Program-made: the position numbers and the translations under genes | Part shown: positions 26,276-35,159 of the stretch, piece by piece | Layout of the letters: the number at the start of each line of letters is the position of its first letter | How positions within the stretch are numbered: the first letter of the stretch is position 1 | The notes under the pieces: generated by a model | Seen by the model: the letters and a program-made list of their open reading frames with translations, nothing else | What the model was told of the DNA's origin: nothing | The model's database searches: none | NCBI RefSeq assembly: GCF_024453815.1 | Contig: NZ_CP072934.1 | Span: forward strand, 1,798,001 to 1,862,000 | Direction: 5' to 3' | Origin: Corynebacterium pseudogenitalium | GTDB taxonomy: Bacteria > Actinomycetota > Actinomycetes > Mycobacteriales > Mycobacteriaceae | Length of the DNA stretch: 64,000 bases

Positions 26276-26707
26276 ATGGTAGACAATTGGAACATAACGT
26301 CTTTTGCCTATTACATGAATTCGCTTTTAAAGCGGTATTTTGCTCAAGAAAACCTCATTTCTTCCGGAGCTGTCGAGCTACGGGCAGCTTGGAGAACGGC
26401 TCAGTACGTCTACTGCGTATTCTCAGTAATGTCCACGAAAGGACTTGCGTATGTTGGCATGGAAATGCCCCCAATACCGAGTACTGGGGGAGTCTCATCG
26501 GAAGAAGATACTGCTGTCAAGGCCTGGGCAGATCAGCTTGCCGGTGATCCATTCGCCGGGGATTTAGACTACGGTTGCGGAGATAAAATAAAATGGCTCG
26601 GAACCGTTAACGACAACACGCCTCAACGCTTTATAGAATTGAGGAGAGCGAAGGCAGACAAAAAGATGGGCACAGAGCTTTATATTCCACGAACCGGCCA
26701 CGGTTAA
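26276..26707 (+). CDS. Hypothetical protein, 143 residues
   Basis: GAGGAG precedes ATG 26276 by 6 nt, so translation is likely. The product has no signal peptide or membrane helix; the first half is aromatic and helical (FAYYMNSLLKRYFAQENL), the second half has a Cys pair-free loop (GDLDYGCGDKIKWLG). I recognise no domain. It lies in the AT-richer patch with an IS256 remnant and a convergent orphan gene, so it is probably cargo of a former mobile element. Confidence 0.55.
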   Translation: MVDNWNITSFAYYMNSLLKRYFAQENLISSGAVELRAAWRTAQYVYCVFSVMSTKGLAYVGMEMPPIPSTGGVSSEEDTAVKAWADQLAGDPFAGDLDYGCGDKIKWLGTVNDNTPQRFIELRRAKADKKMGTELYIPRTGHG

Positions 26708-26737
26708 TCATTTACCCCCTGCCTCACCGCGCCTGTT

Positions 26738-27154
26738 TTAATCTATGTTTTTCTCAATATTGAACCACTGGGGAACCACGTCGCTGCCATCATTGGACTC
26801 ACGTAGCGGGAACATTGTCTTCACCCCACGTGGCTCTAGTCCGCCAGGGACCCACACTGTAGTTTCTATTACTGCTCGAAGTTCGAACGATCTGCCAGGT
26901 CCAATCTTCTTTCCGTCATTTGTACGGAGAGCCTCATAGATAGGAGTTTCATAGATACGGTCGGTACCTTCCATCCTCGCTTCGCAGAGCCCTTTAAAGT
27001 ACTTGTTTATCGTATATAGGTTCCAAATTCCGTGCTTATGCCTGATCTTGTCATAGCCCCAAGGGCCCCATTTTCCCCTTTTAGCATCCGGGGTGTACCA
27101 ACCGCGTCGTAGTACCACAGGGGTCCCGCACCTGTCCCGAGTAGACAGCACCAC
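26738..27154 (-). CDS. Hypothetical protein, start uncertain and possibly frameshifted
   Basis: The C-terminal part (WYTPDAKRGKWGPWGYDKIR, HGIWNLYTINKYFKGL, then ETTVWVPGGLEPRG) has the texture of a real protein. The frame stays open upstream into the end of the L,D-transpeptidase gene, which cannot be coding there. I place the start at GTG 27154; a GGAGG at about 27177 leads instead into another frame (ATG 27171) with a hydrophobic start, hinting at a frameshift near the 5' end. Family not recognised. Confidence 0.45.
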   Translation of the reverse strand: MVLSTRDRCGTPVVLRRGWYTPDAKRGKWGPWGYDKIRHKHGIWNLYTINKYFKGLCEARMEGTDRIYETPIYEALRTNDGKKIGPGRSFELRAVIETTVWVPGGLEPRGVKTMFPLRESNDGSDVVPQWFNIEKNID

Positions 27155-27252
27155 ATCATCAGTATAGTCATTACCTCCAGCGATTCCGCTACCTTGTAGG
27201 GTAGGTGCATCTTGTTCGAGTCCTGCTCGGGAACTTTTTCTAACAGACCGAC

Positions 27253-28434
27253 TTAAGCGTTCGGGTCCTTTGAACCGCCGGAGCGCTGCTCCCAGTCCAG
27301 GTTCCAGTAGCCCAGGCCGTCGTAGCCGTTGAGCGTGCCGCCATTCGTATTCTTGATGATGACCGGATCGCCCCGCTTTACGGTCTGCTGGAACCACTGC
27401 GCGTCCGAGTACGTCGCGTTGACACAGCCGTGCGACTGGTTCGTAGAGCCCATCGCCCACACCGCCCACGGCGCGGAGTGCACGTAGATGCCCGAGTAGG
27501 ACAGCTGGGTGGCGTAGTCCACGGGGGTGACGTAGCCGCCCTGCCCCAGCCCAAGCCCGAACGTACGGGAGTCCATCACGAGCGAGGTGTGCTCATCGCC
27601 AACGACGTAGGTGCCGTTCGGGGTGTCGTACTGGAAGTCGGTACCCAGCGATACCGGGAACGAACGGATCTGCTCGCCATTTTGGTAGACGCGCAGCACC
27701 TTTTCGTTGTTGTCGATGACTGTCTTCACCTCGTCCCCAATTTCGAAGGTGGTCTCGTTGTCCTGCGCGCCGTAGACGCCGCCGCCGAGGTCCTTGCCGT
27801 AGAGGTCGGCCGTCACCTTCACCGTGGTGCCTGGCTCCCAGAACTCCTTCGGGCGCCAGCGCAGCTCGTATGGGTCCAGCCAGAAGAAGCCGCCCTCGGT
27901 GTCGTTCGAGGTCTCGACGTCGATGAGCTCCTCAAGTGCCTTCGTATCCTGGATGGGGACGTCGAAACGGAACGTGATCGCCTGCGCGACACCAACAGTC
28001 GATCCCTCAAGCGGGCCCATGTACACGTTCGTAGTTGCCGCTGGGACGACCGTGGAAAAGCTCACGGTCTTCTTCTGGCCAGCCTTATCCTTCGCCACGA
28101 TGGTGTAGTAGCGGCCGTACCCAAGCGGTTCGGTGACCTCCCACTCGGTGCGGTCATCATTGAAGGACGATTCGATAACCTTGCCTGCCTCGTTGGTCAT
28201 CTCGACTTCTTCGAGCCCGGCTTCGGACTTCACCGTAATCGGGTCGAGGGGTTCGACGTCTGTCGCCTCGTCCTTCACCGAAAACGCCGGGGGCTCTGGT
28301 TTGACGGTCGTCTGACCAGTGGTTTCCGCCACCTGGTTGATGCCTTTGCCCGCCTCCGACGAGCACCCAACTACACCCGCCGCCAACACGGCGACAAGGC
28401 CAACACCAATGAGAGACCGCCGCATGCTTGTCAC
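27253..28434 (-). CDS. L,D-transpeptidase lipoprotein (Ig-like plus YkuD domains)
   Basis: A 393-residue exported lipoprotein: N-terminal MRRSLIGVGLVAVLAAGVVG ending in the lipobox Cys24. Two Ig-like beta domains (about 45-260) precede the YkuD catalytic domain, whose active-site motif is SHGCVN with His335 and Cys337; HSAPWAVWAMG is the substrate-binding strand. The C-terminal extension is short. It forms 3-3 cross-links in peptidoglycan outside the membrane, like mycobacterial LdtMt2, and is insensitive to most penicillins. It stands alone, with a 208-bp AT-rich region upstream. Confidence 0.93.
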   Translation of the reverse strand: MTSMRRSLIGVGLVAVLAAGVVGCSSEAGKGINQVAETTGQTTVKPEPPAFSVKDEATDVEPLDPITVKSEAGLEEVEMTNEAGKVIESSFNDDRTEWEVTEPLGYGRYYTIVAKDKAGQKKTVSFSTVVPAATTNVYMGPLEGSTVGVAQAITFRFDVPIQDTKALEELIDVETSNDTEGGFFWLDPYELRWRPKEFWEPGTTVKVTADLYGKDLGGGVYGAQDNETTFEIGDEVKTVIDNNEKVLRVYQNGEQIRSFPVSLGTDFQYDTPNGTYVVGDEHTSLVMDSRTFGLGLGQGGYVTPVDYATQLSYSGIYVHSAPWAVWAMGSTNQSHGCVNATYSDAQWFQQTVKRGDPVIIKNTNGGTLNGYDGLGYWNLDWEQRSGGSKDPNA

Positions 28435-28642
28435 GTTTCTCGCTTCCTCACAACACCCGAAGTTTTAGCAACCAACAACACTATCGCCCCAGCACAACGA
28501 AACGCTACTTTACAACGACCCGAAACGATAACCGTTACATAACGATCGAAAATAACCACCTTGACCAGGCGATTTTACACCCTGCAAACCTTAGTGTTAC
28601 TGTATTCAACGTTGCCAACGAGGACAGCCTCCAAGACAACAA

Positions 28643-28718
<76 letters not shown>

Positions 28719-28726
28719 CCTTAACC

Positions 28727-28768
28727 CCCCTGACCAGCGGGAACAGTACCGCAGGCCAGGGGATTTTT
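28727..28768 (+). terminator. Terminator after tRNA-Lys
   Basis: CCCCTGACC (28727-28735) pairs with GGCCAGGGG (28754-28762), followed by ATTTTT. Confidence 0.7.
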
Positions 28769-28838
28769 CGTATCTTAACCCAAATCCCCCATAAATTCCC
28801 CCATACTTTGAAACGCCCCGAGCAGGCGCGCCACCGGC

Positions 28839-28844
28839 TAGGCT
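28839..28844 (+). promoter_or_regulatory. -10 hexamer of pncA
   Basis: TAGGCT ends 6 nt before ATG 28851; no ribosome site in the gap. Confidence 0.45.
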
Positions 28845-28850
28845 ATCGGC

Positions 28851-29414
28851 ATGACTGTCGCTTGCATCCTTGTTGATATCCAAAATGACTTCTGCCCCGG
28901 CGGCTCCCTCGGCACCGCGAAGGGTGATCTCGTCGCCGAAGGCGTGCGCACACTGCTCGAAGAACACAGAGACGACTACGACTTCGTGCTCGCCACGCAG
29001 GACTGGCACATCGACCCGGGCACCCACTTCTCGCAGGACCCGGATTTTGTGGATACGTGGCCAGTCCACTGCGTTGCTGACACCGATGGCGCACAGCTCC
29101 GCGCACCGCTGGCGTCGATAAGTATTGACAAGTACTTCCGGAAGGGGCACTACACCGCTGCTTATTCCGGGTTTGAGGGCGTCACTGACGGCGATGTGCT
29201 GCTCGGCGACTGGCTGCGCGAGAACGGCGTCACCGCCGTCGATGTGTGCGGCATCGCGACGGACCACTGCGTGCGCGCCACGGTGCTTGACGCTCGCAAG
29301 GAGGGTTTCGACGTCCGCGTCCTCGCCGACCTGTGCTCCCCCGTCGATGAAGAGCGTGGGCAAGCCGCGCTGCGTGAGATGGAAGCGGCAGGTGCGACGA
29401 TCGTCGTGAAATAA
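28851..29414 (+). CDS. pncA: Nicotinamidase / pyrazinamidase
   Basis: A 187-residue isochorismatase-fold amidohydrolase converting nicotinamide to nicotinate and ammonia in the NAD salvage pathway; homologues also activate pyrazinamide. The triad is visible: Asp9 in LVDIQNDF, Lys98 in FRKGHY and Cys140 in ATDHCVRAT. The metal-binding Asp/His set is in ATQDWHIDPGTHF. Works upstream of PncB (36.9 kb) and NadE (60.1 kb) in this window. A hairpin terminator follows directly. Confidence 0.95.
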   Translation: MTVACILVDIQNDFCPGGSLGTAKGDLVAEGVRTLLEEHRDDYDFVLATQDWHIDPGTHFSQDPDFVDTWPVHCVADTDGAQLRAPLASISIDKYFRKGHYTAAYSGFEGVTDGDVLLGDWLRENGVTAVDVCGIATDHCVRATVLDARKEGFDVRVLADLCSPVDEERGQAALREMEAAGATIVVK

Positions 29415-29418
29415 CAGA

Positions 29419-29452
29419 AAACCCCGCTCCTCCAGCGTGGAGGGCGGGGTTT
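29419..29452. terminator. Bidirectional terminator between pncA and the DUF3618 gene
   Basis: AAACCCCGC (29419-29427) pairs with GCGGGGTTT (29444-29452) with an inner CTCC/GGAG; A and T tracts on both sides serve the two convergent genes. Confidence 0.85.
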
Positions 29453-29461
29453 GATTGTGAA

Positions 29462-29737
29462 CTAGCGCTGAGAGAGCAGCTCCTGCAGCTTCTTCAGCTC
29501 GCTCTTGCGCTTGCGGCTATTAAACACCTTGATGCCGACAAGTGCTGCCACGCCAACGCCGATGCCGATCAGGACCTTCTGGACGGTCTCATCCTGCAGC
29601 CAGTTGGCAGCTTCGCTCTTCGCGCTGTCTGCAAGGTTGGATGGCTGAGCGCGGTCTGCGAGCTCATCGAGGGTGCTAGCGAGCTTCGAGCGGGTCTCTG
29701 CAAGGCTGCGCTCAATGTCATGAATATCTCGTGCCAC
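29462..29737 (-). CDS. DUF3618 membrane protein
   Basis: A 91-residue protein: an amphipathic N-terminal helix RDIHDIERSLAETRSKLASTLDELADR, the DUF3618 signature, then a single membrane helix (VLIGIGVGVAALVGIKVF) and a basic cytoplasmic tail. Widespread in actinobacteria; function unknown, possibly a membrane-associated helper. Convergent with pncA across the terminator and divergent from bcp. Confidence 0.88.
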   Translation of the reverse strand: MARDIHDIERSLAETRSKLASTLDELADRAQPSNLADSAKSEAANWLQDETVQKVLIGIGVGVAALVGIKVFNSRKRKSELKKLQELLSQR

Positions 29738-29807
29738 GATCTACATACTCCTAGATGTGTTAACTATTTACAGAACTTCCAACCAATCTAGTGTAAAACG
29801 GGGAATT

Positions 29808-30299
29808 ATGACTGACAACATTCGACTCGAACAAGGCGACACCGCCCCCGCATTCACCCTGACCAGCGACAAAGGCGAAACCGTTTCGCTTGCAGACTTC
29901 GCCGGCAAGCGCGTTATTGTCTACTTCTACCCACGCGCCAACACCCCGGGCTGCACCAAGGAAGCTTGCGACTTCACCGAGCACCTCGAAGTGTTTAACG
30001 ACGCCAACATCGCTGTCGTCGGCATCAGCCCCGACAAGCCGGAGAAGTTGGCGAAGTTCCGCGAAGACCACGACCTGAAGATCACCCTGCTTTCCGATCC
30101 GTCCAAGGAAACCATGACCGCCTACGGCGCATTCGGTGAGAAGAACAACTACGGCCGTATCGTGCAGGGCGTCATCCGCTCCACCATTCTCGTTGGCGCC
30201 GACGGCAAGGTTGAGCAGGCGCAGTACAATGTTCGCGCAACCGGCCACGTCGAACGCATCCTGCGTGACTGGGACCTGAATGCAACCACCGGCGCATAA
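29808..30299 (+). CDS. bcp: Thioredoxin-dependent thiol peroxidase (BCP/PrxQ)
   Basis: A 163-residue peroxiredoxin reducing hydroperoxides. Peroxidatic Cys49 and resolving Cys54 lie in PRANTPGCTKEACDF, the PrxQ pattern with five residues between. Substrate loop GAFGEKNNYGRIVQGVIRST is normal. I start at ATG 29808 (MTDNIRLEQGDTAPAF); the open frame reaches further upstream but lacks homology. Ribosome site is weak (GGGGAA). Confidence 0.95.
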   Translation: MTDNIRLEQGDTAPAFTLTSDKGETVSLADFAGKRVIVYFYPRANTPGCTKEACDFTEHLEVFNDANIAVVGISPDKPEKLAKFREDHDLKITLLSDPSKETMTAYGAFGEKNNYGRIVQGVIRSTILVGADGKVEQAQYNVRATGHVERILRDWDLNATTGA

Positions 30300-30304
30300 G
30301 ATGA

Positions 30305-30310
30305 TATCTT
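30305..30310 (+). promoter_or_regulatory. -10 hexamer of the small membrane protein gene
   Basis: TATCTT ends 7 nt before GTG 30318 and supports that start as leaderless. Confidence 0.45.
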
Positions 30311-30317
30311 TGGCGCC

Positions 30318-30536
30318 GTGGATAAGAATACGACGCCAAACCAAGACCCCTACCTCAAAGACGAGTACAACCCCGACCGCCCTGCCGAGCCCAAGAAGCA
30401 GCGCGCAATAATCGCGACCATCGCGATCGCGGCCTTGGTCGCTCTCGGCGGCTGGCTCATCTACGGGCCGGAGCAGGACGAAGCACCCACCCAGTCGACA
30501 GACGGCTCTGTCCAGTTCCCGATCGACGCGCCGTAG
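30318..30536 (+). CDS. Small single-pass membrane protein, 72 residues
   Basis: A polar charged N-terminus (NTTPNQDPYLKDEYNPDRPAEPKKQ), one membrane helix (AIIATIAIAALVALGGWLIYG) and an acidic exported tail. GTG start is supported by the -10 hexamer 7 nt upstream. No domain recognised. It follows bcp and precedes a terminator and tRNA-Leu. Confidence 0.68.
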   Translation: MDKNTTPNQDPYLKDEYNPDRPAEPKKQRAIIATIAIAALVALGGWLIYGPEQDEAPTQSTDGSVQFPIDAP

Positions 30537-30582
30537 TTTTGCGGCTTCCGCTACTCAGCTTTTGGCTTTTGCGGCGCGCACA

Positions 30583-30627
30583 AAAGAACCTCCGACACTG
30601 CGTCATTTGCAATCCCGGAGGCTCTTT
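30583..30627. terminator. Terminator between the small membrane gene and tRNA-Leu
   Basis: AAAGA-CCTCCG (from 30583) pairs with CGGAGG-TCTTT (to 30627) across a 20-nt loop; symmetric, so it can serve both the + strand gene and the minus-strand tRNA. Confidence 0.7.
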
Positions 30628-30634
30628 CCTCTTG

Positions 30635-30715
<81 letters not shown>

Positions 30716-30800
30716 ATAAAGCGCCTTTCATCCTACACACTGCACAAGTGGGCACAAACTAGCAGGAAGGACCGGGGTTGCTGCTACCAGGTTGGGGGAG

Positions 30801-31154
30801 GTGTCCGCCGCGCGGACACGCGATCCACTCCACCGGTCAGCGGCAAGACATCAAATGTTTCCGCCGCGCGGATACACAACCCCATTTCATCTTCCGCCCC
30901 GCGGACTCTTCTACCTCACTGTCACTGTCCGCCGCGCGGACTCTCGATCCCCTGCATCTGTCCGCGGCGACACGCTTACCAGCACCAACCTTCCAGCATC
31001 GCATCAGGGGTGTCCGCCGCGCGGACACACAACCCCCTTTTCATCTTCCACCCCGCGGACACAGGATCCACTCCCCCGTTGTCCGCCGCGCGGACACGCG
31101 ATCTGCTCCACCTGTCAGCGGCAAGACGCCAAATGTGTCCGCCGCGCGGACACA
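30801..31154. repeat. Array B of 17-bp palindromes (TGTCCGC-NNN-GCGGACA)
   Basis: About eight copies, four of them exact with spacer CGC (30802, 31011, 31081 in part, 31136) and others with one arm degraded (30858, 30892, 30926, 31051). Half-elements TGTCCGCGGCGA (30959) and the related TGTCAGCGGCAAGAC (31114) occur as in array A. Spacings are irregular. There is a partial larger duplication: CACACAACCCCNTTTCATCTTCC recurs after the copies at 30858 and 31011. No gene is credible here; open frames rich in RAADT/CPPRG arise from the repeat. Confidence 0.88.
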
Positions 31155-31220
31155 CGCAACCACAGAACAAGTATCGGGGCCGCAAAACTTGTCGGAGGGG
31201 GCGTCGATAAGTGTTGTTGC

Positions 31221-31226
31221 TAGACT
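31221..31226 (+). promoter_or_regulatory. -10 hexamer upstream of the membrane protein gene at 31235
   Basis: TAGACT ends 8 nt before GTG 31235. Confidence 0.4.
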
Positions 31227-31234
31227 GAAGCACT

Positions 31235-31708
31235 GTGAGCGAGCAAAACAGTTTCCCAGGTGAAGAGGGCGCGCCGAAGCGTCGGCACGTTCGGGTTCGC
31301 GCATGGCACGTCGTGTTGCTCATCGCCGCGGTGATTACGTGCTGTCTGCTGGCGTACTGGCAGTGGACTCGCTACCAGTCCGGGACGGGGACGTTCCAGA
31401 ACCTGGGGTATGCGTTGCAGTGGCCGTTCTTCGGTGCGTTTTTCGTCTACGCCTACAAGGCGGGGTTAAAGATGGAGAACGAAAAGATTGATGCGCTGAA
31501 CGCATCGGGGTCGATGGATGAGCTCTACGAGGCGGACCTTGCACGCTACGGTGCGGACGGCAGCCGTGATCCGGTGGAGATTGATGAGGATTTCCTGCCG
31601 GAGCGCCCTACTCTCGATGTGGAAGAATACAACTCGATGCTCGCACCACGCCGTCGTGGTTCGACGGAACCAAACAGCGAGCCGAAGAGCGAACCGAACA
31701 GAAAGTGA
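31235..31708 (+). CDS. Conserved actinobacterial membrane protein of unknown function
   Basis: A 157-residue protein with a basic N-terminus (KRRHVRVRAWHVV), two membrane helices (VLLIAAVITCCLLAYWQW and WPFFGAFFVYAYKAGL) and a long acidic cytoplasmic tail with a polar repeat-like end (EPNSEPKSEPNRK). The lead QWTRYQSGTGTFQNLGYALQWP is typical of a conserved family located next to DUF3817 in Mycobacteriales. Function unknown. The next gene starts 13 nt downstream. Confidence 0.85.
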   Translation: MSEQNSFPGEEGAPKRRHVRVRAWHVVLLIAAVITCCLLAYWQWTRYQSGTGTFQNLGYALQWPFFGAFFVYAYKAGLKMENEKIDALNASGSMDELYEADLARYGADGSRDPVEIDEDFLPERPTLDVEEYNSMLAPRRRGSTEPNSEPKSEPNRK

Positions 31709-31721
31709 GAGGCCTGAAAGC

Positions 31722-32090
31722 ATGACCCAGCCGCAGCCAAACGCAGCAGCACCCAAGATTCACCCGGAGCGTCAGCGCCGAGTAAAGCAAGCGCTCACGG
31801 CGTTCTCTGTCGCAGCGTGGACAACGGGCATCCTGCTGCTGCTCCTATGCGCGCGCATGATCATGCAGTACCTCCTACATATGGACGTGTCCATGCTGGA
31901 GTGGGTGGCGCGCGTGCACGGGCTGGCGTACATCCTGTTCCTGGTCACATCGCTGAACCTGGGACTGAAGGCCCGTTGGGCTGCGCAGACGTGGGCGGTG
32001 ACCGCGATTTCTGGCGTCGTCCCCTTCTTGTCTTTCTGGGTGGAGGCGAAGCGCCGCAAGGAGGTCACTCGCACGTTCCAGCTGCGCTAG
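31722..32090 (+). CDS. DUF3817 membrane protein (Rv1342c-like)
   Basis: A 122-residue membrane protein with three to four helices; DUF3817 core WVARVHGLAYILFLVTSLNLGLKARW and a terminal basic stretch EAKRRKEVTR. ATG 31722 is the start; the longer open frame lies over the previous gene. AGAGG stands upstream. Function unknown; position next to rdgB matches M. tuberculosis Rv1342c. Confidence 0.9.
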   Translation: MTQPQPNAAAPKIHPERQRRVKQALTAFSVAAWTTGILLLLLCARMIMQYLLHMDVSMLEWVARVHGLAYILFLVTSLNLGLKARWAAQTWAVTAISGVVPFLSFWVEAKRRKEVTRTFQLR

Positions 32091-32099
32091 CCGCCCACG

Positions 32100-32723
32100 C
32101 TAGCTGCGCAGCGCCGCGATGTGCGGTACCAGCGCCCGCAACGCCGTCCCGCGGTGAGAGCGGGCGTTTTTCTCTTCCGGTGTGAGCTGCGCTGATGAGC
32201 GGCCGGGGGTGTCGGCTGGTTGGAAGATGGGGTCGTAGCCGAAGCCGTGCTCGCCCTTCGGCGCTTCGAGCAGGCTGCCCTCCCAGCGGCCTTCGGCGGT
32301 GAACTCCTCGCCTTGCGGGGTCACGAGCGCACAGCAGGACACGAACGCCGCGTCACGCTGAGCGATGTCCGCCATCTGTGCGAGCAACAAGTTGTTGTTC
32401 GCGGTGTCGGTGTCTACGGCGCCGTGCGGCCCGGTATGCCCGGACCAGCGGGCGGAGAGCACGCCGGGCATCCCGTTGAGCGCGGCGACAGCCAGGCCGG
32501 AATCGTCCGCCACACATGGCAGCCCGGTGGCTGCTACCCCGGCGCGCGCCTTGATCAGCGCGTTCTCCTCAAACGTCAGCCCGTCTTCTTTCGGCTCCGG
32601 GTACGGCTCCACCTCACCGAGGGCGACGAGTTCCACGCCGTCGATGCCGCAGTCGTCGAGTACCTGCTGAAGTTCTTTGAGCTTCTTTGCGTTATTGGAC
32701 GCAACCAGCACCCTTACCGTCAT
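32100..32723 (-). CDS. rdgB: XTP/dITP diphosphatase (non-canonical purine NTP pyrophosphatase)
   Basis: A 207-residue HAM1/RdgB enzyme hydrolysing XTP and dITP to keep deaminated purines out of nucleic acids. Seen: [14 protein letters not shown] at the N-terminus, catalytic region [32 protein letters not shown] and [13 protein letters not shown] overlaps the rph stop by 4 bp (ATGA), giving a coupled rph-rdgB operon as in Rv1340-Rv1341. Confidence 0.95.
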   Translation of the reverse strand: MTVRVLVASNNAKKLKELQQVLDDCGIDGVELVALGEVEPYPEPKEDGLTFEENALIKARAGVAATGLPCVADDSGLAVAALNGMPGVLSARWSGHTGPHGAVDTDTANNNLLLAQMADIAQRDAAFVSCCALVTPQGEEFTAEGRWEGSLLEAPKGEHGFGYDPIFQPADTPGRSSAQLTPEEKNARSHRGTALRALVPHIAALRS

Positions 32724-33451
32724 GCCAGCGCGGCTTTCTGCGCCTGGATGAGCTCGTTCAAGCCCTTTTGTGCCACGTCGAGCATCTGGTTGAGCTCCTC
32801 GCGGCCGAACAGGCCGTGCTCGCCGGTGCCCTGGATTTCGACGAAGTTGTCGCCCTCCTGCATCACTACGTTGAGGTCAACTTCAGCGCGGGAGTCTTCT
32901 TCGTACGGCAGGTCGAGGCAAACGCGGCCGTCGATAATCCCTACGGAGACTGCGGCGACTGGCGCGAGCAGCGGCTCACCCGGTACGACGCCGCGTTCCT
33001 TGAGGACGGAGATGGCGTCCGCAAGCGCGACGTACGCGCCGGTGATGGAGGCGGTGCGGGTGCCGCCGTCGGCTTGGAGGACGTCGCAGTCGAGCTGGAT
33101 TGTGTTCTCCCCCAGCTGGCGCAGGTCCACCGCAGCGCGCAGCGAACGCCCGACCAGGCGGGAGATCTCGTGGGTGCGGCCCTTCACCTTGCCGCGCATC
33201 GATTCGCGTGGCATGCGCTCGTGGGTTGCGGCCGGGAGCATGGAGTATTCGGCGGTCAGCCAGCCTTCGCCGGAATCCTTCTTGAAGCGCGGCACGCCTT
33301 CCTCGATGGAGGCGGTGCACATGACGCGGGTGTTGCCGAACTCTACAAGGACGCTACCTGCCGGGTTCGAGGTAAACGAGCGGGTGATACGCACCGGTCG
33401 CATTTCGTCGAGAGCGCGCCCGTCTGCGCGCAGAAAATCAGAAGTTGTCAT
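32720..33451 (-). CDS. rph: Ribonuclease PH
   Basis: A 243-residue phosphorolytic 3'-5' exoribonuclease that trims tRNA 3' ends. Motifs: [81 protein letters not shown]. The ATG 33451 is preceded by TACCCT 7 nt upstream (33459-33464), so the operon is probably transcribed leaderless. Confidence 0.96.
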   Translation of the reverse strand: MTTSDFLRADGRALDEMRPVRITRSFTSNPAGSVLVEFGNTRVMCTASIEEGVPRFKKDSGEGWLTAEYSMLPAATHERMPRESMRGKVKGRTHEISRLVGRSLRAAVDLRQLGENTIQLDCDVLQADGGTRTASITGAYVALADAISVLKERGVVPGEPLLAPVAAVSVGIIDGRVCLDLPYEEDSRAEVDLNVVMQEGDNFVEIQGTGEHGLFGREELNQMLDVAQKGLNELIQAQKAALA

Positions 33452-33474
33452 GCACTCCAGGGTAACGCACTGCG

Positions 33475-34251
33475 CTACAGCTCGAAGCAGGCGCCGGGCT
33501 CGCCGAGCACCGTCGGCCCGCCGAACTCGCGCGCAGCGGCCTCAAGGGTGGCCTGCTGGTCCGCCCACGGCTGGATGTGCACAACCACGAGCTTTTTGAC
33601 GCCCGCTTCGCGCGCAATCCGCCCCGCCTCTTCACCAGAAAGGTGCATGCCGGGCGCCATCCCCTCGGATGTCGGACCCCAGGCGGCCTCGCAGAGGAAG
33701 AGATCCGCGTCGCGGGCCGCCTCGACTAGGTTAGGCGTGACCCCGCTATCGCCCGAGTAGACCAGCGTCGCGCCGGTCTTCTTGCACGTAACCCGCAGCG
33801 CGTGCGATTCCTGCGCCGGGTGATCCACCGGGAACGGGGTGACCTGCACGCCATCTATCTCAACCGGGGTGCGAGGGCTCCACGTGTGTACGTCAAAGGT
33901 GTCACTGATGTCGTCGACCTCGTCGGCAGTGTTCGCAGCCATTCGGCCAAAGTGTGTCGCGGCGTGGCCTGGGCCGTACAGCTTATGCGCGCACTCCGCG
34001 GGCTTCTCCGGGTGGTAGCGCCGCCATACCAGCAGCGAGGGCACGTCAGAGCAGTGATCCGCGTGCAGGTGCGAAAAAATCAGGTGCGCGTTGGAAGGAT
34101 CCATTTCCTCGCGCGTCTGCATCGCAGCCAATGCGCCTGGCCCAAAGTCCATCAGTATGTCCGGATTGCCCGGAGTACTGATCACATAGGACGAGCCGGG
34201 ATTACCGGGGGCGCCTAAACTCCCTGAACACCCGAGAATGGTCAACTTCAT
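33475..34251 (-). CDS. MBL-fold metallohydrolase (Rv1339-like, cyclic nucleotide phosphodiesterase type)
   Basis: A 258-residue metallo-beta-lactamase-fold protein with metal motif H61-L-H63-A-D65-H66 in [12 protein letters not shown], then [13 protein letters not shown] and [26 protein letters not shown]. Homologue Rv1339 has been described as an atypical class II cAMP phosphodiesterase; RNase Z-like enzymes are related. Activity here is inferred from homology and position (between rph and murI). Confidence 0.88.
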   Translation of the reverse strand: MKLTILGCSGSLGAPGNPGSSYVISTPGNPDILMDFGPGALAAMQTREEMDPSNAHLIFSHLHADHCSDVPSLLVWRRYHPEKPAECAHKLYGPGHAATHFGRMAANTADEVDDISDTFDVHTWSPRTPVEIDGVQVTPFPVDHPAQESHALRVTCKKTGATLVYSGDSGVTPNLVEAARDADLFLCEAAWGPTSEGMAPGMHLSGEEAGRIAREAGVKKLVVVHIQPWADQQATLEAAAREFGGPTVLGEPGACFEL

Positions 34252-34346
34252 GGAATTACTGTGCCATGAAAACTACGTAATTTCTAACGTTTCCACTAAA
34301 AACGCTCAGTTTTGTAGCCATGTCAGTAAAATCTGGCAGCTGTGGC

Positions 34347-35153
34347 CTAGCTCATGGGGTGGTTTACGGCGTGCACCATCGGCCCAAGGAAGCGCGTCGC
34401 GAGGGAGTCAAACACTGCCGGGTCGCCGGTGGATTCAAAGGTTCGCGTTGGTTCCACCTCGGGATCCGCCAGCAAGTCGCGCTCAGTGAGGATGCGGAGC
34501 ACGTCCTTCGCAGTCTCCTCCGCTGAGGACACGAGCGTGACGTCGTCCCCCACGGCCAGCTGCACGATGCCAGAGAGAAGCGGATAGTGGGTGCAGCCCA
34601 GCACCAGCGTATCGACGCCCGCTTCGCGCTGCGGCGCCAAGTACTCCTTGGCAATGCTGAGGATCTCCGGGCCCGACGTCACGCCACGTTCCACGAACTC
34701 GACAAACCGCGGGCAGGCAGTGGCCGTCACCTCCAAACTTGAGTTGAGCGCGAACAGGTCCTGGTAGGCCCTGGAGGTGATGGTGCCCTGGGTGCCGATC
34801 ACACCAATCTTGTTATTTCGCGTGGTCGCGATTGCGCGCCGCACTGCCGGCTGGATGACCTCGACGACGGGGATGTCGTAGCGCTCGCGGGCGTCGTGCA
34901 AGAACGCTGAGGTGGCCGTGTTGCAGGCGATGACCAGCATCTTGCAGCCGCGGGCAACGAGTTCGTCTGCGATACGCATCGCATGTTTGCGCACCTGCGC
35001 AATCGGCTGTGGACCATACGGGCTGTTCGCGGTGTCACCGATGTAGACCATCGACTCGTTGGGCAGCTGGTCGATGACGGCGCGGGCTACCGTCAGGCCG
35101 CCCACGCCAGAGTCGAAAAGACCGATAGGAGCATTGTTCTCGAGCGTTTTCAC
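34347..35153 (-). CDS. murI: Glutamate racemase
   Basis: A 268-residue cofactor-independent racemase making D-glutamate for peptidoglycan. Two catalytic cysteines: Cys77 in [11 protein letters not shown] and Cys187 in [10 protein letters not shown]-terminal [18 protein letters not shown] 35153 is preceded by TAGGAT (35162-35167) 8 nt upstream, within the end of the rhomboid gene. Six bases separate it from that gene's stop. Same order as Rv1338. Confidence 0.95.
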   Translation of the reverse strand: MKTLENNAPIGLFDSGVGGLTVARAVIDQLPNESMVYIGDTANSPYGPQPIAQVRKHAMRIADELVARGCKMLVIACNTATSAFLHDARERYDIPVVEVIQPAVRRAIATTRNNKIGVIGTQGTITSRAYQDLFALNSSLEVTATACPRFVEFVERGVTSGPEILSIAKEYLAPQREAGVDTLVLGCTHYPLLSGIVQLAVGDDVTLVSSAEETAKDVLRILTERDLLADPEVEPTRTFESTGDPAVFDSLATRFLGPMVHAVNHPMS

Positions 35154-35159
35154 GTCACA

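Noticed and set aside
30792..31263. 143- and 161-codon frames across array B
   Set aside because: Same repeat artefact as in array A; overlapping frames encode peptides of the repeat itself.
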